DNA of 64,000 nucleotides, from the NCBI RefSeq assembly GCF_043290135.1, contig NW_027464602.1, positions 5,647,501 to 5,711,500 on the forward strand, given 5' to 3'. A model generated the notes under the pieces. The model did no database searches, was not told where the DNA came from, and saw only the letters and a list, made by a program, of their open reading frames with translations. Shown one piece after another: positions 9,396 to 20,241 of this stretch (positions within the stretch are counted from its first letter, which is position 1; every line of letters starts with the position of its first letter). The position numbers were made by a program, and so were the translations under genes. The stretch comes from Rhipicephalus microplus (Eukaryota > Arthropoda > Arachnida > Ixodida > Ixodidae).

Positions 9396-11192
9396 GACGG
9401 TTGCAAGCGCTTTCAAATTAAATATCGCAGTTCCCGACTTGTAATGGTGAAAAACACTGCATCTCACTAAGTGACATTGTTTAATGCGGTTTTACGACGG
9501 TTCATATCTTAACCTAACCTAACGTTCGCACTTGTATCTAAAAACGCTCTATTACATTGTTTCGTTAACATTTACGATATTTACATGACCTCACAGTTTT
9601 TCACCAACTTATTGCAGTACAGAACGCTGTATCTCGCTAAATGACATCGTTCTTTAAGGTTTCACGATGCTTGCATGCGCTTTAACGAGAATATCACAAC
9701 ATAGCAGTTTCGCACTTGTAACGGTACAACACGCAGTATCTGGCTTGTTCATGCCGTTTTGTGTGCTTTCACAATATTTCACCTATCGCAGTTTCGTACT
9801 CGCAAAAAAAACACTATCTCGTTAGATGACATCGTTTTTGGTGGTTTCACGATGCTACCTAGGTCAAACTAACCTAACCTAACCTAACCTTCGCACTTCT
9901 ATCGTTAGAAAACGTTTTACTCACTACTTTACAATGCTTTCTACAAGATTACGATGGTTTCATGCGCTTTCACATTAGATCTCGCAGTTCCCGACTTGTA
10001 ATGGTGAAAAACACTGCATCTCACAAAGTGACATTGTTTATTGCGGTTTTACGACGGTTCATATCTTAACCTAACCTGACGTTCGCACTTGTATCTAACA
10101 ACGCTCTATTACACTGTTTCTTTCACAATTACGATATTTACACGACCTCACAGTTTTTCACCAACTTATTACAGTACAGAACGCTGTATCTCGCTAAATG
10201 ACATCGTTCTTTAAAGTTTCACGTTACTTGCATGCGCTTCAACGAGAATATCACAATAAAGCAGTTTCGCACTTGTAACGGAACAAGACGCAGTATCTGG
10301 CTAGTTCATGCCATTTTGTGTGCTTTCACAACATTTCACCTACCGCAGTTTCGTACTCGCAATAAAACCACACTATCTCGTTAGATGACATCGTTTTTGG
10401 TGGTTTCACCATGCTACCTAGCTCAAACTAACCTAACCTAACCTAATATAACCTTCGCACTTCTATCGTTAGAAAACGTTTTACTCGCTACTTTACAATG
10501 CTCTCTACAACACTACGACAGTTTCATGCGCTTTCACAATAGATATCGCAGTTCCCAAATTGTAATGGTGAAAAACACTGCATCTCACTTAGTGACATTG
10601 TTTAATGCGGTCTTACGACGGTTCATATCTTAACCTAACCTAACGTTCGCACTTGTATCTAAAAACGCTCTATTACACTGTTTCTTTCACATTTAAGATA
10701 TTTGCATGACCTCACAGTTTTTCACCAACTTATTACAGTACAGAACGCTGTCTCTCGCTAAATGACATCATTCTTTAAGGTTTCACGATGCTTGCATGCT
10801 TTTTAACGAGAATATCACAACATGGAAGATTCGCACTTATAACGGTACAACACGCAGTATTTGGCTTGTTCATGCCGTTTTGTGTGCTTTCACAACTTCA
10901 CCTATCGCAGTTTCGTACTCGCAATAAAACAACACTATCTCGTTAGATGACGTCGTTTTTGGTGGTTTTACGACGCTACCTAGCTTAAACTAACATAACT
11001 CAACCTAACATAACCTTCGCACTTCTATCGTTAGAAAACGTTTTACTCGCTACTTTACATTGCTTTCTACAACATTACGACGGTTTCAAGCGCTTTCACA
11101 ATAAATATCGCAGTTCCCGACTTGTAATGGTGAAAAACACTGCATCTCACTAAGTGACATTGTTTAATGCGGTTTTACGACGGTTCATATCT
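9396..11192. repeat. Subtelomeric satellite, 3 monomers plus about 112 bp
   Basis: Length 1797 = 3 x 562 + 111. Its individual monomers match those of 159-3077 more closely than each other, for example the AAGATTCGCACT variant near the end. No gene is seen. Confidence 0.9.
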
Positions 11193-11681
11193 TAACCTAA
11201 CCTAACCTAACCTAACCTAACCTAACCCAAGCCAACCCAACCTAACCTAACCCAACCTAACCTAACCTAACCTAACCAAACCTAACCTAACATAACCTAA
11301 CCTAACCTAACCTAACCTTACCTAACCTAACCTAACGTAACCTAACCTAACCGAACGTAACCTAACCTAACCTAACCCAACATAACCCAACCTAACCTAA
11401 CCTAACCAAACCTAACCTAACCTAACCTAACCTAACCCAACCTAACCTAACCTAACCTAACCCAACCTAACCCAACCCAACCCAACCACACCCAACCCAA
11501 CCTAACCTAACCTTACCTAACCTAACCTAACCTAACCTAATGTAACCTAACCTAACCTAACCTAACCTACTGTAACCTAACCTTACCTAACCTAACGTAA
11601 CCTAACCTAACCCAACCTAACCTAACCTAACCTAATCTAACCTAACCTAACCTAACCTAACCTAACCTAACCTAACCTAAC
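11193..11681 (-). repeat. TTAGG-type telomeric repeat block 4
   Basis: Start of the 8.1-kb unit B. Variant order is as in block 2 with small insertions and deletions, for example the CCAAACC stretch and an internal duplication around the CCCAA runs. Confidence 0.95.
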
Positions 11682-11819
11682 GACGGTTGCAAGCGCTTTC
11701 ACATTAAATATCGCAGTTCCCGACTTGTAATGGTGAAAAACACTGCATCTCACTAAGTGACATTGTTTAATGCGGTTTTACGACGGTTCATATCTTAACC
11801 TAACCTAACGTTCGCACTT
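11682..11819. repeat. Satellite fragment left of non-LTR copy 2
   Basis: 138 bp, ending in CACTT (11815-11819) at exactly the position of the copy 1 insertion. Confidence 0.88.
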
Positions 11820-12143
11820 CATTTCATTTCATTTCATTTATTTATACTGTTAGCCCAGAAGTGGGCCGTTACAGGGTGGAAGTACAAACAATTATTTGCA
11901 AAAAGAAGTACCGTACAGGTCTCGAGATAATTTCTCGGTATTATTGTGACCAGCAACTCGAAGTTATACATAGCATACATAAATGGAACACACATGCGAT
12001 GCAATACATACGCGCAGAACAGCACATGACGCATTTGAGGCGGCACTTTTGCACCGCGCTGAAGATTTGAAAGACAACTACTGCAGAATCATGCAACCAA
12101 CAAAAAGTACACACACACGCCAAAAAAAAAACATATGTCACTG
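11820..12143 (-). other. 3' UTR and AAATG tail of non-LTR copy 2
   Basis: Noncoding, about 320 bp, nearly identical to 3715-4032 but with one more AAATG unit in the tail and one more T in the T-run near 12122. Confidence 0.75.
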
Positions 12144-14093
12144 TTATTCGGAAAATAAACGTTTTAGATTCTGTTCAAATGATGTAAGCGAGGAACAACC
12201 AATTATAGACTCTGGCAGCATATTCCAATCTTCAATAGCACGTGGAAAGTAACTGAACTTAAAGCAATCGTTACGTGGGACTAGGGGTGGTATATACATA
12301 TTATGGCGATGTCTGGAGTGTTCTTGTGTGTTGACCTGGAAGTAATCTGAATAGTTTAGTTTAAAATGATTATGAATTACCTGGAAGAGGAATTTCAGAC
12401 GCTCAATCCTCGTCCTAAGTTCAGGACTATCCAGTCCAGCTTTTTTACAGAGTTCAGTAGGAGAATGATGTCGGCGATATTTATTAAAAATAAATCTCGC
12501 ACCAAGTCGCTGTATTTTTGTTATTTTATTGCAGTTTGTCTTTGTGTAAGGGTCCCAGACAATTTTAGAATATTCGATAATAGGTCTGACAAGAGTTTTG
12601 TAAGCAAGACACTTTATATCAGATGTGGCGGTATAAAGGTTACGTCTTAGGCTATACAATGCCTTGGTAGCCCTGGAGCATACATTATCAATATGAGTGT
12701 TCCACCGGAGGTCGGGCGTGAACCATAACCCAAGATATTTATAGTTTTGTACACGCTTGAGGAAAGCATTGCCAATCTGGTAGTTGTAATCTAGAGGTGC
12801 TTTTTTTCTAGTTATAGTCATAAAGACTGTTTTTTCTGTGTTCAAACTCATTTGCCATTCTTCGCACCAGTCCTTTATTTTTTGAAGATTGTTGTTTAGA
12901 TTAACTTGGTCATGTTCAGTCTCGATTCTGCTATAAACAACACAGTCATCGGCAAACAACCTTATCGGGACCGTAACGCGGTTTGGTAGGTCATTTATAT
13001 ATAACAAAAATAAAAGGGGACCCAGCACGCTCCCCTGGGGAACTCCAGAATTCACTGCAACTGCTCTAGACTGTTTATTTTTTATTTGAACAAACTGCTG
13101 ACGGCAGCTGAGATAGGATGAAAACCATTTTGTCAAGTGATTATTTTGAAACGTTTTGTCAATTTTAAACAGTAGCTTTGAGTGCGATACTTTATCAAAT
13201 GCCTTTGCGAAATCCAAATATACCACATCAGTTTGACCACGCAAATTGATTGTTTTTGAAAGATCATGAACAAATTCGATTAACTGAGTTGTTGTAGATA
13301 AGCCTCGGCGGAAGCCATGCTGCTTCGAAGATAATAGATTGTGCGTATCAAGATAGGACATCAAGTGTTTGTTAATAATGTGCTCGAGTATCTTAGAACA
13401 TGTACTGATAAGCGAAATAGGACGGTAGTTGTGCACGTCCCGAGAGGAGCCACCTTTGTGAACAGGGGTAATTTTAGCCTGCTTCCACGCTAGTGGGAAA
13501 GAGCCACTGCGCAGGGACGACTGAAATATTTTTGTAAGGAAGCGAGCCGCCCATTCAGCGTATCTGTACAGAAATTCGTTTGGTATACCATCAGGGCCGG
13601 GGGTTTTTCTTGTATTTATATTAAGTAAAAGATTTAGGACACCCTCTTCGCTAATTACCACATCATCGATCGGCCGCTGCAATGGTGACGTAGAAAACTC
13701 GGGCAAAATGCCATTATCATGAGTAAACACAGAAGCGAAAAAAGAATTGAAATCATCAACACGTTGTTGAGTGATTTCAGGTGGCCTCGGAGAGCTTGCT
13801 GGGGGAGTTACAAGGCGCCAAAACCTTGAGGGGGCTTCCTTCAAGTATTTCGTCAATGTCACATTGAAAAACCGATCCTTGGACTGCTTCATCAGACGTT
13901 TCAGTTCTTGTCTCATTGAAGAAATGCAAGCTATTCCTTCAGGGGTACAATTTTTTGCACAAGATTTCCGTTTCCGTTTTAGTTTTCTTTTAGTGTGAAT
14001 GATTTCTCTGGTAATCCAGGGATTGGTTTTACAAATGCGTTTTCTAATCCTAGGTACATGCACTTCCCTACAACAATTGAAAAGAAATGCCAT
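12144..14093 (-). CDS. Reverse transcriptase region of ORF2, non-LTR copy 2 (uninterrupted, 649 aa)
   Basis: The only complete RT reading frame among the three copies. Order of features: a basic linker with TNPWITREIIHTKRK, TPGPDGIPNEF, NYRPISL, QHGFRRG, motif A DFAKAFDKVSH, motif B GVPQGSVLGPLL, motif C FADD (12945-12956, about residue 380), YLGLWFTPDLRW, then a long C-terminal region ending LFSE. There is no RNase H domain. The ATG at 14091-14093 is probably not a native start: the frame should be the continuation of the endonuclease, which is out of register by a shift near 14080. In this family RT acts in the nuclear element RNP by target-primed reverse transcription. Confidence 0.9.
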   Translation of the reverse strand: MAFLFNCCREVHVPRIRKRICKTNPWITREIIHTKRKLKRKRKSCAKNCTPEGIACISSMRQELKRLMKQSKDRFFNVTLTKYLKEAPSRFWRLVTPPASSPRPPEITQQRVDDFNSFFASVFTHDNGILPEFSTSPLQRPIDDVVISEEGVLNLLLNINTRKTPGPDGIPNEFLYRYAEWAARFLTKIFQSSLRSGSFPLAWKQAKITPVHKGGSSRDVHNYRPISLISTCSKILEHIINKHLMSYLDTHNLLSSKQHGFRRGLSTTTQLIEFVHDLSKTINLRGQTDVVYLDFAKAFDKVSHSKLLFKIDKTFQNNHLTKWFSSYLSCRQQFVQIKNKQSRAVAVNSGVPQGSVLGPLLFLLYINDLPNRVTVPIRLFADDCVVYSRIETEHDQVNLNNNLQKIKDWCEEWQMSLNTEKTVFMTITRKKAPLDYNYQIGNAFLKRVQNYKYLGLWFTPDLRWNTHIDNVCSRATKALYSLRRNLYTATSDIKCLAYKTLVRPIIEYSKIVWDPYTKTNCNKITKIQRLGARFIFNKYRRHHSPTELCKKAGLDSPELRTRIERLKFLFQVIHNHFKLNYSDYFQVNTQEHSRHRHNMYIPPLVPRNDCFKFSYFPRAIEDWNMLPESIIGCSSLTSFEQNLKRLFSE

Positions 14094-14921
14094 AGCCTAT
14101 CAGTGCTGCAGTCAGTGATGTAAAGGACCTGAAATTCATCAAAGGACCTTTCAAGAAAGTCTAAAATAGACACATCATCAGCCGCCATAAAATTCAATAC
14201 AGTGCTAAGTGTGGGTTTACCCAAGGTGTCTGGGGACAATGCTAGGTGTGTTACTACCATTCTGTGGTCGGATAGGCCTTCTACAACTTCACAACGGCTG
14301 AGTAACGGCAACAGCTTTGGGGACACAAAAACCAAATCAAGGATAGATGACCTTGTAGTCTATCTGAGTAAATTCAGTGACAGTTTGCGTTAGCCCGTAA
14401 CAGGATGTCAGCTCCAGTAGTTGCTCAGCACTTGCAGCCTGTTCCGATCCAGGAGACTGGGATAGCATATTAATATCCGGAAGATTGAAGTCCCCTAATA
14501 ATAATATGTTATCTTGGAGGCTAAAATTAGAATCCATAAAATTTCTTAGCTTTGCGATTATATCAAGAGAGGAATTCGGCGCTCTATAAATCCCTCCAAT
14601 ATACACAGTTCGCTCGCTGAACCCACACCTAATCCACAACATTTCTATGTCATAGTTATCATCCAACACTGAAAACCTAATGTTGTCTTTAATATGAAAC
14701 GCAACACCACCACCTCTTCCTTGCCGGTCTTTTCTAACAATTGTGTAACCTGTAGGTGTTACTTCAAAATCTGCTACATCCGTGTGTAACCAAGTCTCTG
14801 TTACGACCATTATATCCGGTTCATGCTCCAGGATTGCGGCTTCAACTGCATCAGCTTTATTCAGCAAACTTCTGGCGTTTACATTAATAACCTTAACAGA
14901 TGCGGTCGGTCTCGATTTGCG
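13979..14921 (-). pseudogene. Endonuclease region of ORF2, non-LTR copy 2 (2-nt deletion)
   Basis: APE endonuclease motifs as in copy 1: ETWLH, RGGGVAFHI, GDFNLPDIN, LVFVSP and SDHR. Relative to copies 1 and 3 two bases are missing near 14360. The first part therefore stops early (TAG region at 14337), and the SDH-containing part continues in another frame. The Trp after GDFNLPDIN is replaced by Met. In register with ORF1 upstream, across a single TGA. Confidence 0.9.
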
Positions 14922-15815
14922 TCAGTCAGAGCTGGTAATACCTGGGCTAGCATACCTGAATCGCTCGTTGGTAGCCTCATTCCAGCCATAGAGAACGTTG
15001 TTTACTTTCAATTTATCGATGATTAGTTTAACCTTTGCTCCCTTTGCTCTTTCATCCGCTGATGAAATCCATAGTTGTTTTCTAATTTCAACTACTCGTT
15101 TAGAGTAATCTTCGCTGATACTGAATTGCGTCCCCTTGAGGTTGCGGCAGTTTTTCAGTATTTTGGTTTTGTCCCTGAAGTCTCCTACTTTCAAGATGAC
15201 CGGACGGATTCTTCCAGGTATTTTCTTTCCTAGACGGTGAATTCTCTCAATGGAACTACACTTTGAGCCAAGTAATTTGTCAAAGATATCGTCATTCACC
15301 TTACATAAGAGTACTGCCTCATCTTAAAATTCTTCTTCTTCCACTCCGCGTACCATAAGGTTGTTGCGTCTAGAACGATTATCTAAGTCATCGATCTGCC
15401 TGGCAAGAGCCGTCAATTCACTGTCATGGCGACCAACACTTGATTCTATCATTGTAAGCCGGCTCTGTATTTCACCCAACCCTTCAAGTTGTTTTTCAAT
15501 AGTCTGGAGCCTAACATGCATGTCGGAAATGCTGGCATCCGTAGATGTCTGCTTGGCCTGAATTTCATTAACTTCTGCTAGTAGTTTAGTCTGGTTACTT
15601 AATATTTCCTCCAGCATTTTTTCAACCTCGGGCCCAGGATTTTCCTCTACGTCACCGGACAACTTCAGTAACAGGCTTACAACTGAAACACAGTCATTTA
15701 AGCAACCAAGAACAGTGTGTGGACACGGCAGCACAATCAGGCAGGTACAGTTACTACGAAAACCATACTTTCGATCACCAACCTGCACAAGTAGACGCAC
15801 GTAAGGCGACATCAT
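14922..15815 (-). pseudogene. ORF1 protein of non-LTR copy 2 (nonsense codon)
   Basis: ATG pair at 15815, leader and 2A motif intact, coiled coil intact. The frame is cut after 163 residues by TAA at 15324-15326, inside the acidic EEEEF stretch. Two adjacent base changes against copy 3 create the stop. The remainder stays open to the natural TGA at 14922-14924. Confidence 0.88.
15630..15653 (-). other. 2A ribosome-skipping motif (DVEENPGP), copy 2
   Basis: Identical to the motif in copies 1 and 3, preceded by the same LLLKLSG leader end. Confidence 0.9.
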
Positions 15816-15836
15816 CACGGCGTTGCTGCCGCGTCC

Positions 15837-15870
15837 ACTGAAGGTCGAGACCATGGCCCTTGCTTTTATA
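15837..15870 (-). promoter_or_regulatory. Predicted core promoter, inner monomer of copy 2
   Basis: TATAAAAG at 15863-15870 and TCAGT at 15837-15841 on the minus strand, with the same 31-bp spacing as in copy 1. Confidence 0.58.
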
Positions 15871-16157
15871 TGCTCCGGGCAGCTTGCTATCGGGGAGGAG
15901 GAGAACGTCATCGTGCTCCACGGGGATGCGCAGTCGACGAAGTCCACGTGGCACAGCATCGTTGACGCCACTGGCGATGATCTAGTTGCGCAGTGGTTGA
16001 GTTCCTTCGAGGGCTGGTGCGCATTCTTCATCGGGGTCCATTGATAGTGTTGTCCAGCAATAACATAGGCCGCTGCTGCGTCCGCGAAGAACCACGCCAA
16101 AACCTGCACAAGTAGACGCACGTAAGGCCGTATCATCATGGCGTTGCTGCCGCGTCC

Positions 16158-16191
16158 ACTGAAGGTCGAGACCATGGCCCTTGCTTTTATA
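16158..16191 (-). promoter_or_regulatory. Predicted core promoter, outer monomer of copy 2
   Basis: TATAAAAG at 16184-16191 and TCAGT at 16158-16162, repeated 321 bp from the inner promoter. Confidence 0.55.
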
Positions 16192-16457
16192 TGCTCCGGG
16201 CAGCTTGCTATCGGGGAGGAGGAGAACGTCATCGTGCTCCACGGGGGTGCGCAGTCGACGAAGTCCACGTGGCACAGCATCGTTGACGCCACTGGCGATG
16301 ATCTAGTTGCGCAGTGGTTGAGTTCCTTCGAGGGCTGGTGCGCATTCTTCATCGGGGTCCATTGATAGTGTTGTCCAGCAATAACATAGGCCGCTGCTGC
16401 GTCCGCGAATAACCACGCCTAAACCAGCACAAGTAGACGCACGTAAGGCGACATCAT

Positions 16458-17000
16458 CACTTGTATCTAAAAACGCTCTATTACATTGTTTCGTTAACAA
16501 TTACGATATTTACATGACCTCACAGTTTTTCACCAACTTATTGCAGTACAGAACGCTGTATCTCGCTAAATGACATCGTTCTTTAAGGTTTCACGATGCT
16601 TGCATGCGCTTTAACGAGAATATCACAACATAGAAGATTCGCACAATTAACGATACAACACGCAGTATTTGGCTCGTTCATGCCGTTTTGTGTGCTTTCA
16701 CAACTTCACCTATCGCAGTTTCGTACTCGCAATAAAACAACACTATCTCGTTAGATGACGTCGTTTTTGGTGGTTTTACGACGCTACCTAGCTTAAACTA
16801 ACATAACTCAACCTAACATAACCTTCGCACTTCTATCGTTAGAAAACGTTTTACTCGCTACTTTACATTGCTTTCTACAACATTACGACGGTTTCAAGCG
16901 CTTTCACAATAAATATCGCAGTTCCCGACTTGTAATGGTGAAAAACACTGCATCTCACTAAGTGACATTGTTTAATGCGGTTTTACGACGGTTCATATCT
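16458..17000. repeat. Satellite right of non-LTR copy 2
   Basis: Resumes with CACTTGTATCT. 543 bp, the same length as 8349-8891. With 11682-11819 it makes one monomer plus about 112 bp. Confidence 0.9.
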
Positions 17001-17504
17001 TAACCTAACCTAACCTAACCTAACCTAACCCAACCCAACCCAACCCAACCTAACCTAACCCAACCTAACCTAACCTAACCTAACCCAACCAAACCTAACC
17101 TAACATAACCTAACCTAACCTTACCTAACCTAACCTAATCTAACGTAACCTAACCTAACCTAACCGAACGTAACCTAACCTAACCCAACATAACCCAACC
17201 CAACCCAACCCAACCTAACCTAACCTAACCTAACCAAACCTAACCTAACCTAACGTAACCTAACCTAACCTAACCTAACCCAACCTAACCCAACCCAACC
17301 AAACCCAACCACACCCAACCCAACCTAACCTAACCTAACCTAACCTAACCTAACCTAACATACTGTAACCTAACCTTACCTAACCTAACGTAACCTAACC
17401 TAACCCGACCTAACCTAACCTAACCTAATCTAACCTAACCTAACCTAACCAAACCTAACCTAACCTAACCTAACCTAACGTAACCTAACCTAACCTAACC
17501 TAAC
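17001..17504 (-). repeat. TTAGG-type telomeric repeat block 5
   Basis: Same order of variants as block 3, its counterpart in unit A. Usual ACGACGGTT junctions on both sides. Confidence 0.95.
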
Positions 17505-19301
17505 GACGGTTGCAAGCGCTTTCAAATTAAATATCGCAGTTCCCGACTTGTAATGGTGAAAAACACTGCATCTCACTAAGTGACATTGTTTAATGCGGTT
17601 TTACGACGGTTCATATCTTAACCTAACCTAACGTTCGCACTTGTATCTAAAAACGCTCTATTACATTGTTTCGTTAACATTTACGATATTTACATGACCT
17701 CACAGTTTTTCACCAACTTATTGCAGTACAGAACGCTGTATCTCGCTAAATGACATCGTTCTTTAAGGTTTCACGATGCTTGCATGCGCTTTAACGAGAA
17801 TATCACAACATAGCAGTTTCGCACTTGTAACGGTACAACACGCAGTATCTGGCTTGTTCATGCCGTTTTGTGTGCTTTCACAACATTTCACCTATTGCAG
17901 TTTCGTACTTGCAATAAAACAACACTATCTCGTTAGATGACGTCCTTTTTGGTGGTTTCACGACGCTACCTAGCTTAAACTAACAAAACAACCTAATATA
18001 ACCTTCGCACTTCTATCGTTAGAAAACGTTTTACTCGCTATTTTACAATGCTCTCTACAACATTACGACGATTTCATGCGCTTTCACAATAGATATCGCA
18101 GTTCCCGACTTGGAATGGTGAAAAACACTGCATCTCACTTAGTGACATTGTTTAATGCGGTTTTACGACGGTTCATATCTTAACCTAACCTAACGTTCGC
18201 ACTTGTATCTAAAAACGATCTATTACACTGTTTCGTTCACAATTACGATATTTACACGACCTCACAGTTTTTCACCAACTTATTACAGTACAGAACGCTG
18301 TATCTCGCTAAATGACATCGTTCTTTAAAGTTTCACGATACTTGCATGCGCTTTAACGAGAATATCGCAATAAAGCAGTTTCGCACTTGTAACGGAACCA
18401 GACGCAGTATCTGGCTAGTTCATGCCATTTTGTGTGCTTTCACAACATTTCACCTACCGCAGTTTCGTACTCGCAATAAAACCACACTATCTCGTTAGAA
18501 GACATCGTTTTTGGTGGTTTCACGATGCTACCTAGCTCAAACTAACCTAACCTAACCTAACCTTCGCACTTCTGTCGTTAGAAAACGTTTTACTCACTAC
18601 TTTACAATGTTTTCTACAAGATTACGACGGTTTCATGCGCTTTCACATTAGATCTCGCAGTTCCCGACTTGTAATGGTGAAAAACACTGCATCTCACAAA
18701 GTGACATTGTTTATTGCGGTTTTACGACGGTTCATATCTTAACCTAACCTGACGTTCGCACTTGTATCTAACAACGCTCTATTACACTGTTTCTTTCACA
18801 ATTACGATATTTACACGACCTCACAGTTTTTCACCAACTTATTACAGTACAGAACGCTGTATCTCGCTAAATGACATCGTTCTTTAAAGTTTCACGTTAC
18901 TTGCATGCGCTTTAACGAGAATATCACAATAAAGCAGTTTCGCACTTGTAACGGAACAAGACGTAGTATTTGGCTTGTTCATGCCGTTTTGTGTGCTCTC
19001 ACAACTTCACCTATCGCAGTTTCGTACTCGCAATAAAACAACACTATCTCGTTAGATGACGTCGTTTTTGGTGGTTTTACGACGCTACCTAGCTTAAACT
19101 AACATAACTCAACCTAACATAACCTTCGCACTTCTATCGTTAGAAAACGTTTTACTCGCTACTTTACATTGCTTTCTACAACATTACGACGGTTTCAAGC
19201 GCTTTCACAATAAATATCGCAGTTCCCGACTTGTAATGGTGAAAAACACTGCATCTCACTAAGTGACATTGTTTATAGCGGTTTTACGACGGTTCATATC
19301 T
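17505..19301. repeat. Subtelomeric satellite, 3 monomers plus about 112 bp
   Basis: Length 1797. It follows the variant pattern of 159-3077 but lacks two monomers in all. One join is visible near 18960, where the sequence switches in register from one monomer type to another. This is consistent with unequal crossing-over. Confidence 0.9.
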
Positions 19302-19780
19302 TAACCTAACCTAACCTAACCTAACCTAACCTAACCCAAGCCAACCCAACCTAACCTAACCCAACCTAACCTAACCTAACCTAACCGAACGTAACCTAAC
19401 CTAACCTAACCCAACATAACCCAACCCAACCCAACCCAACCTAACCTAACCTAACCAAACCTAACCTAACCTAACCTAACGTAACCTAACCTAACCTAAC
19501 CTAACCTAACCCAACCTAACCCAACCCAACCCAACCCAACCACACCCAACCCAACCTAACCTAACCCTACCTAACCTAACCTAACCTAACCCAACCTAAT
19601 GTAACCTAACCTAACCTAACCTAACCTACTGTAACCTAACCTTACCTAACCTAACGTAACCTAACCTAACCTAACCCGACCTAACCTAACCTAACCTAAT
19701 CTAACCTAACCTAACCTAACCAAACCTAACCTAACCTAACCTAACGTAACCTAACCTAACCTAACCTAACCTAACCTAAC
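19302..19780 (-). repeat. TTAGG-type telomeric repeat block 6
   Basis: Start of the partial 8.1-kb unit C. Compared with block 2 it lacks the segment carrying CCAAACC, ACATAACC and CTTACC between the first CCCAACC and CCGAACGT. Confidence 0.95.
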
Positions 19781-19918
19781 GACGGTTGCAAGCGCTTTCA
19801 CATTAAATATCGCAGTTCCCGACTTGTAATGGTGAAAAACACTGCATCTCACTAAGTGACATTGTTTAATGCGGTTTTACGACGGTTCATATCTTAACCT
19901 AACCTAACGTTCGCACTT
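19781..19918. repeat. Satellite fragment left of non-LTR copy 3
   Basis: 138 bp, ending in CACTT at 19914-19918. Same insertion point as the other copies. Confidence 0.88.
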
Positions 19919-20241
19919 CATTTCATTTCATTTCATTTATTTATACTGTTAGCCCAGAAGTGGGCCGTTACAGGGTGGAAGTACAAACAATTATTTGCAA
20001 AAAGAAGTACCGTACAGGTCTCGAGATAATTTCTCGGTATTATTGTGACCAGCAACTCGAAGTTATACATAGCATACATAAATGGAACACACATGCGATG
20101 CAATACATACGCGCAGAACAGCACATGACGCATTTGAGGCGGCACTTTTGCACCGCGCTGAAGATTTGAAAGACAACTACTGCAGAATCATGCAACCAAC
20201 AAAAAGTACACACACACGCCAAAAAAAAACATATGTCACTG
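19919..20241 (-). other. 3' UTR and AAATG tail of non-LTR copy 3
   Basis: Noncoding, as in copies 1 and 2, with four AAATG tail units. Confidence 0.75.

Larger units (their letters stand above)
3078..11192. repeat. 8.1-kb higher-order repeat, unit A
   Basis: The order is TTAGG block, satellite, non-LTR element copy 1, satellite, TTAGG block and a 3-monomer satellite stretch. The same order follows from 11193 (unit B), at an offset of about 8110 bp. The first part recurs from 19302 (unit C). Confidence 0.9.
11820..16457 (-). mobile_element. APE-type non-LTR retrotransposon, copy 2 (4638 bp)
   Basis: Same structure, insertion point and CACTT flanks as copy 1, with four AAATG tail units and two complete 5' monomers. 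This copy keeps the only uninterrupted RT frame (12144-14093). Its lesions are a GAG-to-TAA change in ORF1 (15324-15326), a 2-nt deletion in EN near 14360, and the EN/RT frame break shared by all copies near 14080. Confidence 0.93.
15782..16457 (-). repeat. Tandem 321-bp 5' monomers of non-LTR copy 2
   Basis: Monomer starts at 15782, 16103 and 16424: two complete and one partial, as in copy 1. Confidence 0.92.
11193..19301. repeat. 8.1-kb higher-order repeat, unit B
   Basis: Repeats the whole order of 3078-11192: block, non-LTR element at the same satellite position, one-monomer satellite, block and a 3-monomer satellite. The total length differs from unit A by only about 6 bp. Confidence 0.9.
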
